From Defluviitaleaceae bacterium (GTDB lineage: Bacteria; Bacillota; Clostridia; Lachnospirales; WQUN01): a stretch of DNA of 7,039 nucleotides. Below, one piece after another: positions 5,560 to 7,039 of the stretch (its first letter is position 1; every line of letters begins with the position of its first letter). Below the pieces are notes generated by a model that had not been told where the DNA came from, ran no database searches, and saw nothing but the letters and a program-made list of their open reading frames with translations. Position numbers and translations under genes: made by a program. The DNA is taken from positions 1 through 7,039 of the forward strand of contig WRDG01000121.1 in NCBI GenBank assembly GCA_009783525.1. The letters run 5' to 3'.

Positions 5560-7039
5560 CAAATAATTCGATTTATCCGGTGGATACGAACAGCGATTTA
5601 TGCACGGGCTGCAACAGATGCGTGCGCGAGTGCCCGATGGAAACCGCAAACATTACGTACCAGGACGAGGCCGGCAACATCAAAGTAAAGATCGACCACG
5701 ACAAGTGCATCGCGTGCGGCTGGTGCGTATCGTCATGCAAACACGAGGCGAGACGTTTTCGCGACGACACCGAGCGTTTTTTCGACGATTTAAAAAACGG
5801 CGCGAACATATCGGTTATTGCGGCTCCGGCTATAAGAACAAACATACCCGAGTACGAAAACCTGTTTACCTTTTTAAAACAGCAGGGAGTAAAAAAAATA
5901 TTCGACGTTTCACTCGGCGCGGACATATGCGTATGGGCGCACATACGCCATCTTGAAAATACAGGCTTCGCGCCTATAATCACGCAGCCGTGCCCGGTTA
6001 TAGTCATGTACTGCGAAAAATACCGCCACGATTTATTAAAATGGCTTTCTCCCGTACAGAGTCCGATGGCCTGCGCGTCCGTCTACATGAAGCAATACAT
6101 AGGCATCGAAGATCAAATCGCCGCGCTTTCTCCGTGCATCGCAAAAACAAATGAATTTGCGGAGACTAATCTCGCGCAGTACAACATCACATTCACCGGC
6201 TTGCTTGAATACATAAAAAACAACGGTATAACCCTGCCGGAAATTAAAACGGCGTTTGACCACGGAAACAGCGGACTTGGTTCGCTTTTTCCCATGCCTG
6301 GCGGGCTAAAAGAAAACCTTGAATATTTTACGGGCAGGAAGCTGCACATAAGCAAGAGCGAAGGTTCCGGCGTATACGAAAAGCTGGATGCGTACGCTCA
6401 AACTGACGAAGCTTCGCTGCCGACGGTTTTTGATGTGCTCAATTGCGAAGAGGGATGCAACATAGGTTCGGCGAGCTTGCGTAAAAAGAATTTTTTCGAG
6501 ATCGAAAAAATAATGCACGACGCAAGAAAAAAAGTCGGCGAAGAAAGAGACAAACGAACAGGCACTGTTTTATACCCAAAATACGACGAGACGCTAAGCC
6601 TTTCGCATTTTATGAGGGAGTACAGACCAAAGGACATACCCTTTGCCGAAATTACTGACGAAGATATCGAAAAAGCTTTTGCGGTTCTTGGGAAGCATGA
6701 CCAAAAAAAACAGAACGTTGACTGCAGCGCCTGCGGATCGGAAACATGCCACCATATGGCGCGCAAGATAGCGCTTAACGTAAACATTCCGGTCAATTGC
6801 ATAGTTAAGGCGATGGAAGACGCCAAAGCGGAACATGAAGAAAACATAGCGGCCCATAAGCAGCTTGTCGAAATGGAACGTATCCACGAAGTTGACGAAC
6901 GTACGCGCATCATGCTCGATGCGACTCCGCTCGGAGCGCATTTTTGGGATGAAAATTTCAACATAGTAGATTGCAACTTGGCGTCCGTCAATTTGTTTAA
7001 AATGTCGAGCAAAAAAGAATACATGGAAAAATATTTCGA
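5556..7039 (+). CDS. Putative sensory [FeFe]-hydrogenase-like protein with Fe-S and PAS domains (partial)
   Basis: The frame is open from the ATG at 5556 to the right edge: 494 codons with no stop, so the C-terminus is missing. Parts in order: two ferredoxin-type 4Fe-4S motifs (Cys16, 19, 22, 26 and Cys51, 54, 57, 61); an [FeFe]-hydrogenase large-subunit-like domain with loop 1 TQPCP (Cys146), loop 2 SPCIAKTNE (Cys194, Lys197, Glu200) and loop 3 CEEGC (Cys297, Cys301); a further Fe-S site (Cys390, 393, 398, 415); a charged helical linker (about 418-447); and the start of a PAS domain from about 449. The four presumed H-cluster cysteines are kept, but residues important in catalytic enzymes are changed. 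PAS after the hydrogenase module is typical of sensory hydrogenases, which usually end in a kinase or phosphatase output. GAGG at 5542-5545 is 10 bases before the start, and the ATGA overlap couples it to the HD-GYP regulator. The domain call is firm; H2 sensing is inferred. Confidence 0.88.
   Translation, partial: MTNNSIYPVDTNSDLCTGCNRCVRECPMETANITYQDEAGNIKVKIDHDKCIACGWCVSSCKHEARRFRDDTERFFDDLKNGANISVIAAPAIRTNIPEYENLFTFLKQQGVKKIFDVSLGADICVWAHIRHLENTGFAPIITQPCPVIVMYCEKYRHDLLKWLSPVQSPMACASVYMKQYIGIEDQIAALSPCIAKTNEFAETNLAQYNITFTGLLEYIKNNGITLPEIKTAFDHGNSGLGSLFPMPGGLKENLEYFTGRKLHISKSEGSGVYEKLDAYAQTDEASLPTVFDVLNCEEGCNIGSASLRKKNFFEIEKIMHDARKKVGEERDKRTGTVLYPKYDETLSLSHFMREYRPKDIPFAEITDEDIEKAFAVLGKHDQKKQNVDCSACGSETCHHMARKIALNVNIPVNCIVKAMEDAKAEHEENIAAHKQLVEMERIHEVDERTRIMLDATPLGAHFWDENFNIVDCNLASVNLFKMSSKKEYMEKYF

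Noticed and set aside
5573..6007. 144-codon open frame on the minus strand
   Set aside because: It is antisense to the two ferredoxin motifs and the first hydrogenase loop, and its Cys/His content simply mirrors the sense codons.
6398..7024. 208-codon open frame on the minus strand
   Set aside because: It lies fully opposite the hydrogenase/PAS gene, whose plus-strand frame shows clear cysteine motifs. The minus frame is Ser/Cys-rich with no recognisable domain.

Overview
The window holds two divergent gene blocks separated by a 278-base AT-rich intergenic region (4271-4548). The best guess for the source is an anaerobic bacterium of the Bacillota (Clostridia-like). The order phoH - pgpH/yqfF - ybeY - dgkA is the one familiar from that phylum, and the rightward block carries a ferredoxin/[FeFe]-hydrogenase-like sensor typical of fermentative anaerobes. 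The PAS sequence and HD-GYP content would also fit a gut spirochaete (Treponema-like), so the phylum is an inference, not a demonstrated fact.

Leftward block (4270 down to 20, minus strand): phoH (PhoH-family ATPase), pgpH (7TM-HD c-di-AMP phosphodiesterase), ybeY (rRNA maturation endoribonuclease) and dgkA (diacylglycerol/undecaprenol kinase). The last three are joined by stop/start overlaps (TGATG at 855, ATGA at 388-391), so this looks like one translationally coupled housekeeping operon. The phoH/pgpH junction is unusual. Three imperfect 27-nt tandem repeats cover the end of phoH and the spacer. A single extra base in one copy appears to have shifted the phoH tail out of an older frame in which each repeat encoded nine residues.

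Rightward block (4549 to the window end, plus strand): a response regulator with an HD-GYP (c-di-GMP phosphodiesterase) output overlaps by ATGA a large gene that runs off the right edge. That second protein has two ferredoxin-type 4Fe-4S sites, a hydrogenase H-cluster-like domain with altered active-site loops, a further four-cysteine Fe-S site, a helical linker and the start of a PAS domain. This is the layout of a sensory rather than catalytic hydrogenase. The pair may link redox state or H2 to c-di-GMP turnover, but the sensor's output domain lies outside the window.

The intergenic region has convincing sigma70-type elements for the rightward genes (two TATAAT boxes 10 bases apart) and a weaker extended -10 for the leftward operon. 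No tRNA, rRNA, CRISPR array, insertion sequence or clear terminator was seen.
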